From Melieria omissa (lineage: Eukaryota; Arthropoda; Insecta; Diptera; Ulidiidae): a DNA stretch of 64,000 bases. The stretch lies in contig OZ020267.1 of the NCBI GenBank assembly GCA_963971225.1, positions 117,049,891 through 117,113,890 of the forward strand. Reading direction: 5' to 3'. This document shows positions 32,730 through 44,100 of the stretch, piece after piece. Below the pieces are notes generated by a model, which worked only from the letters and a program-made list of their open reading frames with translations, was not told the DNA's origin and ran no database searches. The position numbers and the translations under genes are program-made. Positions within the stretch are counted from its first letter, which is position 1; every line of letters begins with the position of its first letter.

Positions 32730-32953
32730 TTTGAAAATAAAGAAAGGAACAGTAGTGCTTGGCTTTTTAAAATCACCGAAAAAATATGTGATTAAATATA
32801 AAATCAAAATGGAGCGAGAATAATATTTGTAATATCCAACAGGACTCTTATTTTTCGACTGAACTGATTAGGTTTTCTTCCAAGATGACCGAAGTTCGTT
32901 CGAAAAGAACCCTTTATTTATTAACCATTTTCTTAATTAGAACCCACGGATTA

Positions 32954-33444
32954 GAGCCTATTTACACGAAGGCTTTTTCCCCCTGCGTTTTTTGCAACTC
33001 TCTTTTGAAGTTGCTGCGTAAATCTTCATGCATTTACATGAAGACTTTTTACTTGCAACTTTGCTTGGCTTTTTGGACGTTTAAGCGGCCAATCTTCTTT
33101 CATTCACATTTTCGCGTAGTTTTTGATATTCTCATTATTAAAAGAAAAATGGATTTAAACAAAGAAGAAATTATTGAAAGTATTTTAGAAGTCACTGAAA
33201 TAGCTATTAACTGCTCAAATTTAAATAATAGGGAAGATATAAATATAATTGTTAGCAAAGCGTCCGGCCGGTTTGAAATTTGAAGAAAAGTGCGAAAAAG
33301 AGCAAAGCAAATGTCAAAAAAACCCCTGGAATTCGCTGACCGTGCGTGTTTGCCTACCCCGCTGACTTCTCACCACTTCTCGCCGACAAACTCGTCACGC
33401 ATGACTTTTAACGCAGGGGGAAAAGCCCTCGTGTAAATAGGCTC
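32954..33444 (+). mobile_element. Harbinger-like MITE, copy 1 (TTA duplication)
   Basis: Ends GAGCCTATTTACACGA, inverted at the right, with TTA at 32951-32953 and 33445-33447. It is nearly identical to the element at 36077-36566. It keeps a 44-codon ORF. Confidence 0.85.
33149..33283 (+). CDS. Small ORF inside Harbinger-like MITE, copy 1
   Basis: 44 aa starting MDLNKEEIIESILEVTEIAI and ending SKASGRFEI. The second copy (36271-36405) keeps the same start, stop and length, with five residue changes by my reading. Probably a scrap of the parent element's coding region. No domain recognised. Confidence 0.4.
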   Translation: MDLNKEEIIESILEVTEIAINCSNLNNREDINIIVSKASGRFEI

Positions 33445-33674
33445 TTAGAAACATTTAAATTATTTTATATGCACAGTATGCGGGACTAAAATATTCAATC
33501 ACGGGATTCTGAATCTGTAGACTATACACTTTGTATGGCAAAGAGTAAAATAATAAACTGTGTTATGGGAAATAATTAAATTATAATTATGTATATTACA
33601 TATACACACAAAATGTCGCAATAGGAAATTCTATACATCACATACAGAGTGAAAGTGAATCGTTAAGAACGACA

Positions 33675-33975
33675 GCCCGATACCGCGACTAAGGCTTAGC
33701 TACCCGCAACCATCCATGTTGTGCGTCCGAATTTGTACATGGTTGGAAGAGACCTACAGTTTTATGCCGATTCCGAACGGCGACTTTGGAGCTTTTTCAT
33801 AGGCAATTTTACTCTCAGAGGTTTGCCATTTCCTGCTGAGAGGACAGCCGCCGAAAGAAAAATTGTTGTTTTTCGTTTTTTCGGTGTTAGCTGCAACGGA
33901 GTCTTGAACCTGGGTTCGAGTGTAGATTTGACTAGCGGCCCAACGCACTAGCCAGCTGACCTACGGCGGCTGCCG
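33675..33975 (-). repeat. tRNA-derived SINE, second head type
   Basis: On the minus strand the head (GGTTCAAGACTCCG box B) and body (CCTCTGAGAGTAAAATTGCC, CGCCGTTCGGAATCGG) match the SINE at 26705. Confidence 0.72.
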
Positions 33976-34267
33976 TATTGGTTGACTGCCTGACGTAATT
34001 TACCTTTACTGCAGCCATGAAATTAAAATCTATTTTATATAAAATACTGTTTTATTTAAAAAATTAGGTGTATATATAAAAAATGCCATTAGCTTCCCTA
34101 ATTTTCTGCTGGAAACAGAACGAATCCGGAAAAATATCGGTATTGTTATTTCAAAATCCCGTAATACCGGGGCATTCAAAATATTTTAATATGGCAATGC
34201 TGTTGGAACTCATGATCTGTCGGTTATTGTGAATGAAAATGTGACGCAGTCGTCGCTCGTCTAGAGC

Positions 34268-34348
34268 TGTGAAACTATCGATAGTCGGCACCATCGATAG
34301 TTTCGATAAGATAGTTCAAACTATCGATATATCGACGATAGTATCGAA
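34268..34348. promoter_or_regulatory. Cluster of CGATA / DRE-like motifs
   Basis: TATCGATA-type motifs recur (CTATCGATAGT, CCATCGATAGTTTCGATA, CTATCGATATATCGACGATA) within about 80 bp directly before the P-like array. TATCGATA is the DREF/BEAF-type site of Drosophila promoters. Function here is inferred. Confidence 0.5.
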
Positions 34349-34356
34349 GTTTATAC

Positions 34357-34815
34357 CATGGCACAATAAACAAGGTAGTGGCAGGAAGGAGCGAATTTTA
34401 TTTTTTCTCGTCAGAGTTCGGTAGGTTGTCAGAAATTTGTGTCTGTTTTGTTTACATTCGGCGAACAGCATTGCCAGTCAACTCTTTTTCTGTGGAATTT
34501 TAAGCATTTTTGCAATGACGAAAGAATATTATTTTTCCAACTTTTATGAATTAACGCAAAATCGGCGAACTATGGACTTGGCACTTTTGCCCCTAATTGT
34601 AAAACAACAGATTAAAACAAAGAAGCTATGTACTTTTGCTGTTAATTGATGTATTTTTACGTTTTCGAATAGGCCAAGTGGTCTATTCGATGCTGGCAGT
34701 ACTGTTGGCAAGAGAACCGTCCGTCCGATTTGACAATGAACCGAACAAAAACACTAACAAAATACACGTGAATTTTTTCGCTCCTTCCTGCCACTACCTT
34801 GTTTATTGTGCCATG
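34357..34815. mobile_element. P-superfamily-like MITE 1 of a tandem trio
   Basis: 459 bp with inverted ends CATGGCACAATAAACAAGGT. It is flanked by the 8-mer GTTTATAC at 34349-34356 and 34816-34823. An 8-bp duplication and CATG ends fit the P-element superfamily. Confidence 0.75.
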
Positions 34816-34823
34816 GTTTATAC

Positions 34824-35716
34824 CATGATACAAAAATAGAAGGTAGTGCCGTTGCTTCTTCTCAGCCGCCATGTTGCACATCTGACACTAAACCTGTTTT
34901 TGACGTTCTTCTTTGAAAATGTGCTACCGTACTGTTGTTAGAAAATCCCTTGAACATTTTCTTACGTCAACAAAATTGAAATGTATTTTGTTTAGGTTTT
35001 TGAGTTTAGATTCTCAAAATGTGAATATGTATTAGTTCCGTATGTATATTTTCCGCAATGAACTCATCATACTTATAGTTTTGGTGTTTGATGTTTTAGG
35101 CTTGAATCAACCGTTGACGAATGAATAAAAATTTTTCAATTACGATCAATCTCACTGAAATACTTCAATTCGATATTTCAAAGTACTAGAAAACAAAGTG
35201 TTTTTTTAATTTGCCGCCGTGCCAAATAATCGGTGAGTCGCCAATTTGTTGGCACTGACAATAGTTGCCTATTTCTCACATTTTGCTTGGTGGGTTGTTC
35301 CTGTTTTTAAGCTTCGTTTTTTTTCAAACTTCAAATGTAAACAATGCAACGTTTCTTTTTAGGCCGAACATTTTTTAGGACACGGTTTTTAAACAGCAAT
35401 TTGAAAACACAAAAAAAAATGATTAGTAAGAAATTAAAAAAAACAATTACATAATAATTTACCTTTGTATTATTTATTGCGTTGTTGCTTGTCTAACAGT
35501 TAATAATATTACGCAACAAAATGTACTAGTCACATTAAATTTTCGTGTTTATTTTAAAAAAGATCTAAAAATCCTTAGAACCTTAAATAGCCCTAATTTA
35601 GTATTACAACGAAGTGGCATCACGACCCAAGCTATTGACAAATACGAGAAACGTCAATAAACACGTTTAGTGTCAAAACAAATTACAGCGGTTCTACCTT
35701 CTATATTTGTATCATG
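34824..35716. mobile_element. P-superfamily-like MITE 2 of a tandem trio
   Basis: 893 bp with ends CATGATACAAAAATAGAAGG and the matching right end. GTTTATAC lies on both sides (34816-34823, 35717-35724). It shares its interior with element 3 and holds the empty site for the hAT insert in that copy. Confidence 0.78.
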
Positions 35717-36076
35717 GTTTATACCATGATACAAAAATAGAAGGTAGAGCCGTTGCTTCTTCTCAGCCGCCATGTTGCACATCTGACACTAAAGGTCTTT
35801 TTGACGTTCTTCTTTCAAAATGTGCTACCGTACTGTTGTTAGAAAATCCCTTTAACATTTTCTTACGTCAACAAAATTGAAATGTATTTTATTTAGGCGT
35901 CTGGTGTCTGGCGGCGATGCAAATTATACATACGTTAATCTCCTTTCAGAGGGGGGATTACATAAGCCAACTTCGGAATTCCTGCAAATTTTACAAATTT
36001 TAAATACCATTTTCACCAACATTAACGGTGAAAGTTTAGTGGAAACACCAAACTACATGGAACGGTTATTAACTAA

Positions 36077-36566
36077 GAGCCTATTTACACGAAGGCTTTT
36101 TCCCCCTGCGTTTTTTGCAACTCTCTTTTGAAGTTGCTGCGTAAATCTTCATGCATTTACATGAAGACTTTTTACTTGCAACTTTGCTTGGCTTTTTGGA
36201 CGTTTAAGCGGCCAATTTTCTTTCATTCACATTTTCGCGTCTTTTGTGATATTCTCATTATTAAAAGAAAATGGATTTAAACAAAGAAGAAATTATTGAA
36301 AATATTTTAGAAGTCACTGAAATGGCTATTAACTGCTTAAATTTAAATAATAGGGAAGATGTAAATATAATTATTAGCAAAGCGTCCGGCCGGTTTGAAA
36401 TTTGAAGAAAAGTGCGAAAAAGAGCAAAGCAAATGTCAAAAAAACCCCTGGAATTCGCTGACCGTGCGTGTTTGCCTACCCCGCTGACTTCTCACCACTT
36501 CTCGCCAACAAACTCATCACGCATGACTTTTAACGCAGGGGGAAAAGCCCTCGTGTAAATAGGCTC
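36077..36566 (+). mobile_element. Harbinger-like MITE, copy 2 (TAA duplication)
   Basis: Ends GAGCCTATTTACACGA with TAA at 36074-36076 and 36567-36569. 490 bp, near-identical to the copy at 32954. Confidence 0.85.
36271..36405 (+). CDS. Small ORF inside Harbinger-like MITE, copy 2
   Basis: 44 aa, same frame and ends as the ORF at 33149-33283 (MDLNKEEIIENILEVTEMAI start). Described there. Confidence 0.4.
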   Translation: MDLNKEEIIENILEVTEMAINCLNLNNREDVNIIISKASGRFEI

Positions 36567-36777
36567 TAACAGTCAAAATTGCACGGTTTTAGAGCAACGT
36601 GTTGCGAAACGTTTTTTTTTAGGCCGAACATTTTTTAGGATACGGTTTTTAAACAGCAATTTGAAAACACAAAAAAAATGAATATTAGTAAGAAATTAAA
36701 AAAAAAAACAATTACATAATAATTTACCTTTGTATTATTTATTGCGTTGTTGCTTGTCTAAGAGTCAATAATACTAC

Positions 36778-37595
36778 TAAAGAGCTGCACAAAATCTTCT
36801 ATTTGGCACACTTCACTACTGCACAGTACTGTCAAGTACTGTACTTCAGTGTCGCAATGACAGCAAATTCAAATGCTCAATAGTTCTATTCAGCAACAAA
36901 GCAAGCACTGCATCATTCTAAAACCTTTTCGCTGCAGCAGCGACAGTGCTTGTGTTCTGTTGCGAAACAAAACATCAAAACAGAAAGCTATAATGAGGTT
37001 AAGTAACGGTAAATCATAGCAAGCACACGGAGTGAAGTAGAACTTATACTTCACACCGTGTGAAGCAGAACTTCTACTTCACACCGTGTGAAACAGAACT
37101 TCTACTTCACAACGAGTGAAACAGACTTAAATAAATATCGAAAAACATGTTTTAAACCTGCGTTTTTTTACATTAATGTTGTTGTAATGCTTGAAATGCA
37201 GCCCAGATTCCATACAAAATACCAAAAACAAACATCAGCTACTCCGATCGTGCAAAACAAAACACCGTATGCTTGAAAATGTTCTACTTCAGTGCTGCAC
37301 TTCAGTCTTGTTCTACTTCAGTGTTGTTCTACTTCCGTGTTGTTCCACTGCAGTATTGTTCTAATTCAGTGTTGTTCTGTTCCAGTGTTGTTCTACTTCA
37401 ATTTTGTTCTACTTCAGTGTTGTTCTATACTTCAAGGTGCTTGAAGTTCTATTGTCGTTTGCAGTATTTGTATGAATATCAAAAGCTTCCTTCACTGCAG
37501 TGCTTGTTTTGTAGTGAAAGTGAAGAAGAGCGGCAGTATTTGAAAGCACAGCGATGGCTTGCAAGTCATTTTTATAGTGCTTGCGCAGCTCTTTG
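36778..37595. mobile_element. hAT-type MITE with repetitive interior
   Basis: 818 bp with ends AAAGAGCTGC (inverted) and a perfect 8-bp duplication AATACTAC at 36770-36777 and 37596-37603. The interior holds tandem motifs near 37026-37120 (ACTTCTACTTCACACCGTGT) and near 37280-37440 (GTTGTTCTACTTCAGT). The sister P-like element at 34824 keeps a single AATATTAC at the matching place. Confidence 0.85.
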
Positions 37596-37816
37596 AATAC
37601 TACTAAACAAAATGTACTAGTCACATTTAAATGTTCGTGTTTATTTTAAAAAAGATCTAAAAATCCTTAGAACCTTAAATAGCCCTAATTTAGTATTACA
37701 ACGAAGTGGCATCACGACCCAAGCTTTTGACAAATACGAGAAACGTCAATAAGCACGTTTAGTGTCAAAACAAATTACAGCGGTTCTACCTTCTATATTT
37801 GTATCATGGTTTATAC

Positions 37817-38123
37817 GGCTCAATTAAAAAGTATACTGGCCAGTACCAAAGCAAATAAACATACAGAATGCGCATGTCATACAAGCAAAATTTTTGTATG
37901 GCGGGTTATATTATCTTAAATATAGCACAATATTACTTACTGACAACTCATAACCATTGCAGTTTCTCGTAGAAAAGTAAGCAGCATCGTTTAAATCGAT
38001 AACTACGTTTTAAAAAGAGTCAACAACACATTCGCGGTGTTTCGTAACTAATTAAAGAGAATATCCTGTCTATTTTTGCAGCTCATTGAAATGTTTGCTA
38101 TGCGTGAACGTGTTAACCCTTAA
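37817..38123. other. Spacer between P-like array and piggyBac-like element
   Basis: About 300 bp with no recognised feature. Confidence 0.4.
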
Positions 38124-38370
38124 CCACCTAGCATACGTCTCACAGACCCCCAGGAATTTTTAAGCGTGAATATTTTTACGCCCGAGCTTCGTATAAATGT
38201 GTTAGTTCATGTACCTTTTTCTTGCGCCACTCAGTGCCGCACAACCCCATGTCGCAGTCGGATGTGATCGCGTTTGTCTCTAGTTAGTAAAAAACTGTTG
38301 CTAGGAGTCTAGGAACCCCTGTTAGGCGGTTACGTGACTTTTTTACATGCGTAAATTTTTATTGTTCTAG

Positions 38371-38556
38371 TTGATAATGACTTTAAATGACGCAAATATA
38401 CGGCGGTGGTTGGAAGAAGATTTCTCAGACGACGAAAATATACCGAACGATGACTGCAGCGGTGTTGCGGCCGATGTAGGCTTTAAATTACAACGTGATA
38501 TCAGAATGGCTATTCAACGCATCCTCCAGCGTAACAATGGAACCACTCCATCTTGA
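38371..38556 (+). pseudogene. piggyBac-like transposase, N-terminal fragment
   Basis: 61 codons: LNDANIRRWLEEDFSDDENI is typical of the acidic piggyBac N-terminus. A stop follows at 38554-38556. The catalytic core is absent. Confidence 0.65.
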
Positions 38557-38582
38557 AGTAGCGCTGAAGAAAGGTTAGCAGT

Positions 38583-39778
38583 TAGAGTCCGACCGATTAA
38601 TCGGCATCGGCTAGTATCGGCCAATAAAATTGGTATCGGCATCAGCTAGTATCGGCATCGGCCAAAAAAAAAAAGAATCGGCATCGGCCTTTTTTGGCCG
38701 ATGCCACATCGGTTTTTTTGGTCGATTTTCCTGCTTTCATTTCTTGTTTGTTTTTATTTGCAGCTGGATCGCACTGTCTTTCTTTTTCATATCTCGCTTT
38801 GTATACTTATTACATTTTTATTATACGTTACAACCCAGTGTTGCCTGATTAGGGGGTTTCTCCTTAGATTTGTTTGGATTTTATGACAAATATTTAACAG
38901 ATATTTTTAATCTATTTTTGCTACATCAACACCTTGTTCAGCTATATTGGGTATTGGGTCTTTTGTTAATTGCTTGTGCCAAATAGAATGAGCAATTTTC
39001 ATGAAATATTAATTTTATGTGTTATAAATTTGGAGAAAATTTTAGTTTAATGTATTTAAATTCTGAATTTACTTGTAATTTTATTTAGTTTTTAGTTGTT
39101 TATTTTCTCGTTTTTGTTTGTTAATTTGTGATGAAATGTACTATATATGTAATAGTTCCTTTTGTTGTTTTATAAAATAAGCTGTGTTTTTGATTGAATT
39201 CATTCGTGTTTTTTTTTATGGAATCGGTATCGGCATCGGCTGATTTTCGGCCTTTTGACGGATTAATCGGCATCGGCCAAAAAATTTGGTATCGGTCGGA
39301 CTCTTTATTTAGTTTTTTTATTTTATTTTATTTAGTTTTTAGTTGTTTATTTGGGGTTTCTCCTTAGATTTATTTGGATTTTATGACAAATATTTAACAG
39401 ATATTTTTAATCTATTTTTGCTACATCAACACCTTGTTCAGCTACATTGGGTATTGGGTCTTTTGTTAATTGCTTGTGCCAAATAGAATGAGCAATTTTC
39501 ATGAAATATTAATTTTATGTGTTATAAATTTGGAGAAAATTTTAGTTTAATGTATTTAAATTCTGAATTTACTTGTAATTTTATTTTGTTTTTAGTTGTT
39601 TATTTTCTCGTTTTTGTTTGTTAATTTGTGATGAAATGTACTATATATGTAATAGTTCCTTTTGTTGTTTTATAAAATAAGCTGTGTTTTTGATTGAATT
39701 CATTCGTGTTTTTTTTTTATGGAATCGGTATCGGATTAATCGGCATCGGCCAAAAAATTTGGTATCGGTCGGACTCTA
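38583..39778. mobile_element. hAT-type element with internal tandem duplication
   Basis: Ends TAGAGTCCGACCGATTAATC and the inverse, with a perfect 8-bp duplication TTAGCAGT at 38575-38582 and 39779-39786. A unit of about 430-500 bp is repeated inside (from about 38852 and again from about 39355). CATCGGC-type motifs repeat near the ends. Relatives lie at 44738 and 52263. Confidence 0.85.
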
Positions 39779-39784
39779 TTAGCA

Positions 39785-40057
39785 GTGCGTAAGAACTACT
39801 CTATTTGCGACTCGAGAAAGAAACGTAAAACACAATGTTTTTCGAATGCAAAGCTCCTGGAATGCTCACAAAATCTGTGTTTTGACTTTCGCGAAAAACT
39901 GCAAGTTAAGGTCTTGCAATTTTGTTTAGGTTTTGTTTTTATTGAGAATATTTATTTTTATTTATGTTTTTCGATGACTGAATATATAAAAAAAGGAACG
40001 AAGAAGTACCTACTTTATGTTATTATTATAATGGATCTCATTTTCCAAATGTGTTAG
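39785..40057 (+). pseudogene. piggyBac-like transposase, C-terminal fragment
   Basis: KNYSICDSRKKRKTQCFSN and further Cys residues resemble the Cys-rich zinc-binding tail of piggyBac transposases. The frame then runs into non-homologous sequence. It lies just after the hAT insertion. Confidence 0.55.
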
Positions 40058-40286
40058 TTTGTAAGTATAAAATAAGAAATGTTGACTTCATAAATGAAAT
40101 TTAAATTGAAAACGTTGATTTTCCTGTGCTTTTCTTATTTTAATAAATAATTTAATATGTTCCTTAACTGATTTTAATTAAAAACTAAAACGTAATTCAC
40201 AAAATTTTACAAACGCGAATAATTTTGTGCCGGGGTCTCACAGACGTATGTTAGGTGGTAGTCTGACAATAACAGGTGCTAGGTGG

Positions 40287-41654
40287 TTAAGTGTTAATTA
40301 TTTATTTTATGTCACACATACATATGTGTTAAAAGCCTTTTTGAAGTTTATATACAATTTGTACTTGTAAATGCAATTTGATCTGAAGAGAAGTTAAACT
40401 ATTCTTTTTTATAATACTAGACAAAATATTTGGTTTCATAACTTCAAATTGTTTCTTCCACGAAGTTGTTCCTTTTTTCATTTTTAACAAAAACAACACC
40501 AAATCGTTTTGAAAAATCGATATATCGTTTTTGAGCAATAATAAAGTTTCTTAGTTGGAGTGTATGCATTGTAAATGTGTATGAATTGAAATTTTGTTAA
40601 CTGTTATTGAAATGTAATATTTTTTGTTATTGTATTATGTATCTAAAATACGTTTGAATGTAAGTTTTTGATGATGATTTTATATAGCACTAGCAGTACG
40701 ATATGTATCTGCATTAAAATGTTTTATATAAAAATTAATATAAAAAATTGCCTTTTTTTAATCGAAATGCCTCTTCTAACTCTTTTTTTTTTTGGTCGTC
40801 TAGCCGCCTCCGCAAAATTATTCCGGCAACACTGGTTAGCACACTGCTACGGCGTGGGATGATTGGGAGATTAAGACGATGTGCCGTTGTTGTTGCGCTG
40901 GCGAAAAGCTGAAATTGTAAAACGATTTCTGTTTTCTGGCTGGCTTTTGTTCTTCTTCTATAAGCCTGCCCGGCGTCGCATATTGCTCCTGAACTCACTG
41001 CCGACTTTAGTGTGCGCAAAATCATAGAAAAGAAAATATGGTTGGCATTGCGACTTATATGATTGCTACAAGCAATAAAAAAAATAAATATGTAAAAAAT
41101 AAATAATAATAAGTAATCAACAATGACATTTAACACGTTCACGCAGGGGCCGATTTTCATTTTTTTCTTTTGCTGTGGGGCGGCGCTGAAATTAATGCCG
41201 TGCTTCATCTGGCTTTCATTAAATATAAATAAACAATAAACAAATAAGGAGGATCAGGAGGGAGGGAGAGCGGTAGAAAAGGAGAGAGAAAACAGTCGGC
41301 GGTAGGAAGTTGCAGCAGTGATAAAGTGATAGGAAACTGGGAGAGTAAGCAAATTTTTGTACGTTTTTTGCAATTCACGTACATAGTCTGTGTGTGCTGG
41401 CACTCATCTGTTGTTGTGAGGAGGTTACAACAGAATGGTTGTCCGCTTCCCCTTGCAGATGTCACTCGTGCGCCTGTTTTGCGTAACTGTTTATTTGTTT
41501 GCTTTTATCAGCCGCATAGCGCATAATTGCGCGTTCTATTGCGTGGAAGTAAGTGGAATAGGAATAATTGGGTTGGGAATCAATGAACTTGGATATGTTG
41601 CAGGGTTTTTAGGAAAATTTAGAGAACAGGAAAAATCGGAAAAATTGGATGGAA
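40287..41654. other. Intergenic, no gene recognised
   Basis: A 157-codon minus-strand frame at 40735-41208 is open, but I recognise nothing in it; it lacks clear splice or start context and is not called. Otherwise AT-rich. Confidence 0.4.
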
Positions 41655-41745
41655 AAGTGCGGGGACCGTGCACACGGCGGGAGTTGAACCCACGACCTTT
41701 GGAATGACAGTCTAGTGCACTCACGCTAGGCTATCGAGGCTGCTG
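41655..41745 (-). repeat. tRNA-derived SINE head
   Basis: On the minus strand: GATAGCCTAGCGTGAGTGC (box A region) and GGGTTCAACTCCCGCC (box B). Confidence 0.6.
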
Positions 41746-41931
41746 TTCTTTATTTACTTAAGGTAAAATTCGTTTGTTGAAAAATTGTGATTTTGGTGCT
41801 TGATGTGGTGATTTTTATTTCAACTAGAAAGTTCTGGTTTGGCCGAATACCTAAATTCGATTTCGGCTTAAAATATCGGAACACTACCTAAAATATTTTT
41901 TTTCATTTTTGCACTTTAATGTACATACATA

Positions 41932-43486
41932 AGGTCCGTTTCATAATTATAACGCCACTTGATTTTCCTGAATATCTCGAAAACCAGCAGTGATATCAAA
42001 AAAGCGTCTTCTGATGAAATTGCACTGGCTAATAGTGCAATTTGATAACAATAAAAAAATTCAAAAATCGTGGCTACTTCTTTATTAGAAAGAATTATTT
42101 ATATATTCAGTGTTTCATATTTATAACGCCACTTGCGAAAAATTTAATTTTTCAAATCATAGCATGCAGTTTGGTTGCATACTGATTTAGCTAGTTAAGA
42201 ATTAATAATTTTGCGTATGATGCCACGAGAAAACGTTTAACCGATATCGAGAAACGACAAATTCTCGCGTTTAAATAGGAAAACGTAGGGACTCGTGAAA
42301 TTGGGCGCAGGATGGACAGGAGCTACAGCGTTGTCCAAAATTTTTTGAAGGACAAAGACTCCTACGGCTCCAAGAAACGTCTGGGCGAAAAAAATTGTTG
42401 AATAAACGCAGCGAATCCCATATTATACGCGAGGCAAGCAATTCTTCGCAAACGCTGAGTCAACTAAAGAGCTCTTGTGACGTCAGTGTGTCTAGGACAA
42501 TAGTCTGGCGCACCATCAAACGCAGTAAAAACATCGTATTGAAGGCTGCGTCCAGACTTTTGGCCCGTCATAAAACCGCTAGACTCACTATTGCTCTCCA
42601 GAACATGGGTCTCGATTGGAAAAAGTAAGTTCAAATTGTTTTAAATTGGTTTATGCTTATCACTAATGCTTCTTCTTATGTTAGGTAATTTTTTTCGATG
42701 AGAAAGAATGGAATTTGGATGGGCCGGACGGATATCATGGCTACTGGCGAGACTTGCGGAAAGAATTTGAATTTTTTTTCCAAATGGAACTTCGGTAGTG
42801 GAACAGTGATAGTATTTCATCCGAAGGATGTCTCGAACTGCAATTTGCATCGAGCCGAATGAAAAGCAGTGACTACATTGGCGTGCTGCGCATGAGTACT
42901 TCCTTTTTTGAGTCAACAGACATCCAATGACTATGTATTCCAACAGGACAATGCCGCCATACATACAAGTCGCGAAACCATGACTTGGTTTTCAGCCAAT
43001 AATGTGGTAGTTACGGATTGGCCGGCCTACTCCCAGACCTCAACCCCTTCGAAAATTTGTGGGAAATTCTAGTTCGTCGCGTCTACACAGGAAACAAGCA
43101 ATTAAACACCGATGTTGATCAAAAAGCTACCATTCTCAAAGAATGGTACAACATCGATGTAAATGTAATGCAAAAATTGATTCATAACATGAATGATACA
43201 ATATCTAATGTTGTGTTAAATAAAGGAAAGTAGTTGCAAAACTAACCAACCTTTTTAAAACCTTTTTTGCCTACTTAACACAAGTGGCGTTATAAATATG
43301 AAACACTGAATATATAAAAAATTCTTTCTAATAAAGAAGTAGCCACGATTTTTGAATTTTTTTTTTTTGTTTTCAAATTGAACTATTAGCCAGTGCAATT
43401 TCATCAGAAGACGCTTTTTTGATAGCACTGCTGGCTTTCGAGATATTCAGGAAAATCAAGTGGCGTTATAATTATGAAACGGACCT
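41932..43486 (+). mobile_element. Tc3-like transposon with long IR/DR ends
   Basis: 1555 bp flanked by TA (41930-41931, 43487-43488). Ends AGGTCCGTTTCATAATTATA. A second motif, GTTTCATATTTATAACGCCA, lies about 170 bp inside each end. Inverted arms are about 200 bp. Confidence 0.88.
42220..43233 (+). pseudogene. Tc3-like transposase, several lesions
   Basis: Fragments in order: HTH (REIGRRMDRSYSVVQNFLKD), FFDEKEWNLDGPDGYHGYW around the first catalytic Asp, and LPDLNPFENLWEILVRRVY around the Glu, ending at 43233. Frames change several times and stops intervene. The LDGPDG motif is typical of Tc3/mariner-like transposases. Confidence 0.75.
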
Positions 43487-43506
43487 TATATACTTTTAGA
43501 TAATAT

Positions 43507-43890
43507 TGTTACGAAAATCTCAAGTTTTCCCAGGTTCGTTTTGATTGTGTTTGAAAATAAAACAACTTCAGTTATTCAGCGCAACGTAGTCAAAACTAAC
43601 AATCGCTTTACACTACTACTATTGCATGTTTCACATTGCTTGCTCAACACAGACTCGACCCATTGCGCTGCACACTGCTGCTTTTATACCAGTTTTCTTG
43701 TCGCGCCGAAGTTTCTTGCAACTTCCAATTGGAAAGCGCTCGACCATTCTCGCACAGCCCATTTCTTCGAGAACCATCCTTGCCATATCGGACTATACCA
43801 AGCGAATTATACCAAATCTGCCATATTTCAAAGTGCATGCCTAAAAGTATGCTTGGAAAAGCGTTCATGCACAGCACAGAGTGCCTCTTC
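43507..43890 (-). mobile_element. Solo LTR of the gypsy family found at 54398
   Basis: It begins (plus strand) TGTTACGAAAA and follows the same order of motifs as the gypsy LTRs: TGCGCTGCAC, TCGCGCCGA, TCTCGCACA, AAAAGTATGC. No internal region adjoins it. The right boundary is approximate. It lies about 210 bp downstream of the LIM gene stop codon, in the same orientation. Confidence 0.65.
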
Positions 43891-44100
43891 GTTTCAATAT
43901 AGTTTAGATAATACTATATTATTGAAAATATTCACTTCAAAGTATCAAAAGAAAAAATTGTTTTTACATGCAGGGCCGACAAGAAATTAAAGAAAACAAA
44001 TTTGAATCACATGTAATTTTGGTAACATATATTTGATTCTTATAATAATTTAATGGTTAGTACGTATGAATAATTAATGTTTATTTAAAATGTACGCCGT

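Larger units (their letters stand above)
35725..37808. mobile_element. P-superfamily-like MITE 3 of a tandem trio, with two insertions
   Basis: Same ends as element 2 and GTTTATAC at 35717-35724 and 37809-37816. Its 2084 bp include a Harbinger-like MITE (36077-36566) and a hAT-type MITE (36778-37595). Without them and their duplications it is about 0.8 kb. Confidence 0.78.
38124..40286 (+). mobile_element. Internally deleted piggyBac-like transposon carrying a hAT insert
   Basis: Ends CCACCTAGCATACGTCT (left) and the related right end with AGGTGCTAGGTGG, each next to TTAA (38120-38123, 40287-40290). Both ends also carry ACGTCTCACAGACCCC-type subterminal motifs. Inside are the start and the Cys-rich end of a piggyBac transposase with the middle missing, and a 1196-bp hAT element. 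Confidence 0.82.

Noticed and set aside
37026..37440. CRISPR-like or satellite array
   Set aside because: Imperfect short motifs (CTACTTCA-type) without regular spacing, wholly inside a hAT MITE of a fly genome; simple tandem decay explains them.
40735..41208. 157-codon minus-strand gene
   Set aside because: Contains a low-complexity hydrophobic run, no recognisable domain, no flanking splice support; likely chance.
43541..43990. 149-codon plus-strand gene
   Set aside because: Runs through the solo LTR and beyond; no domain, and the same open stretch is not kept in the other LTR copies.
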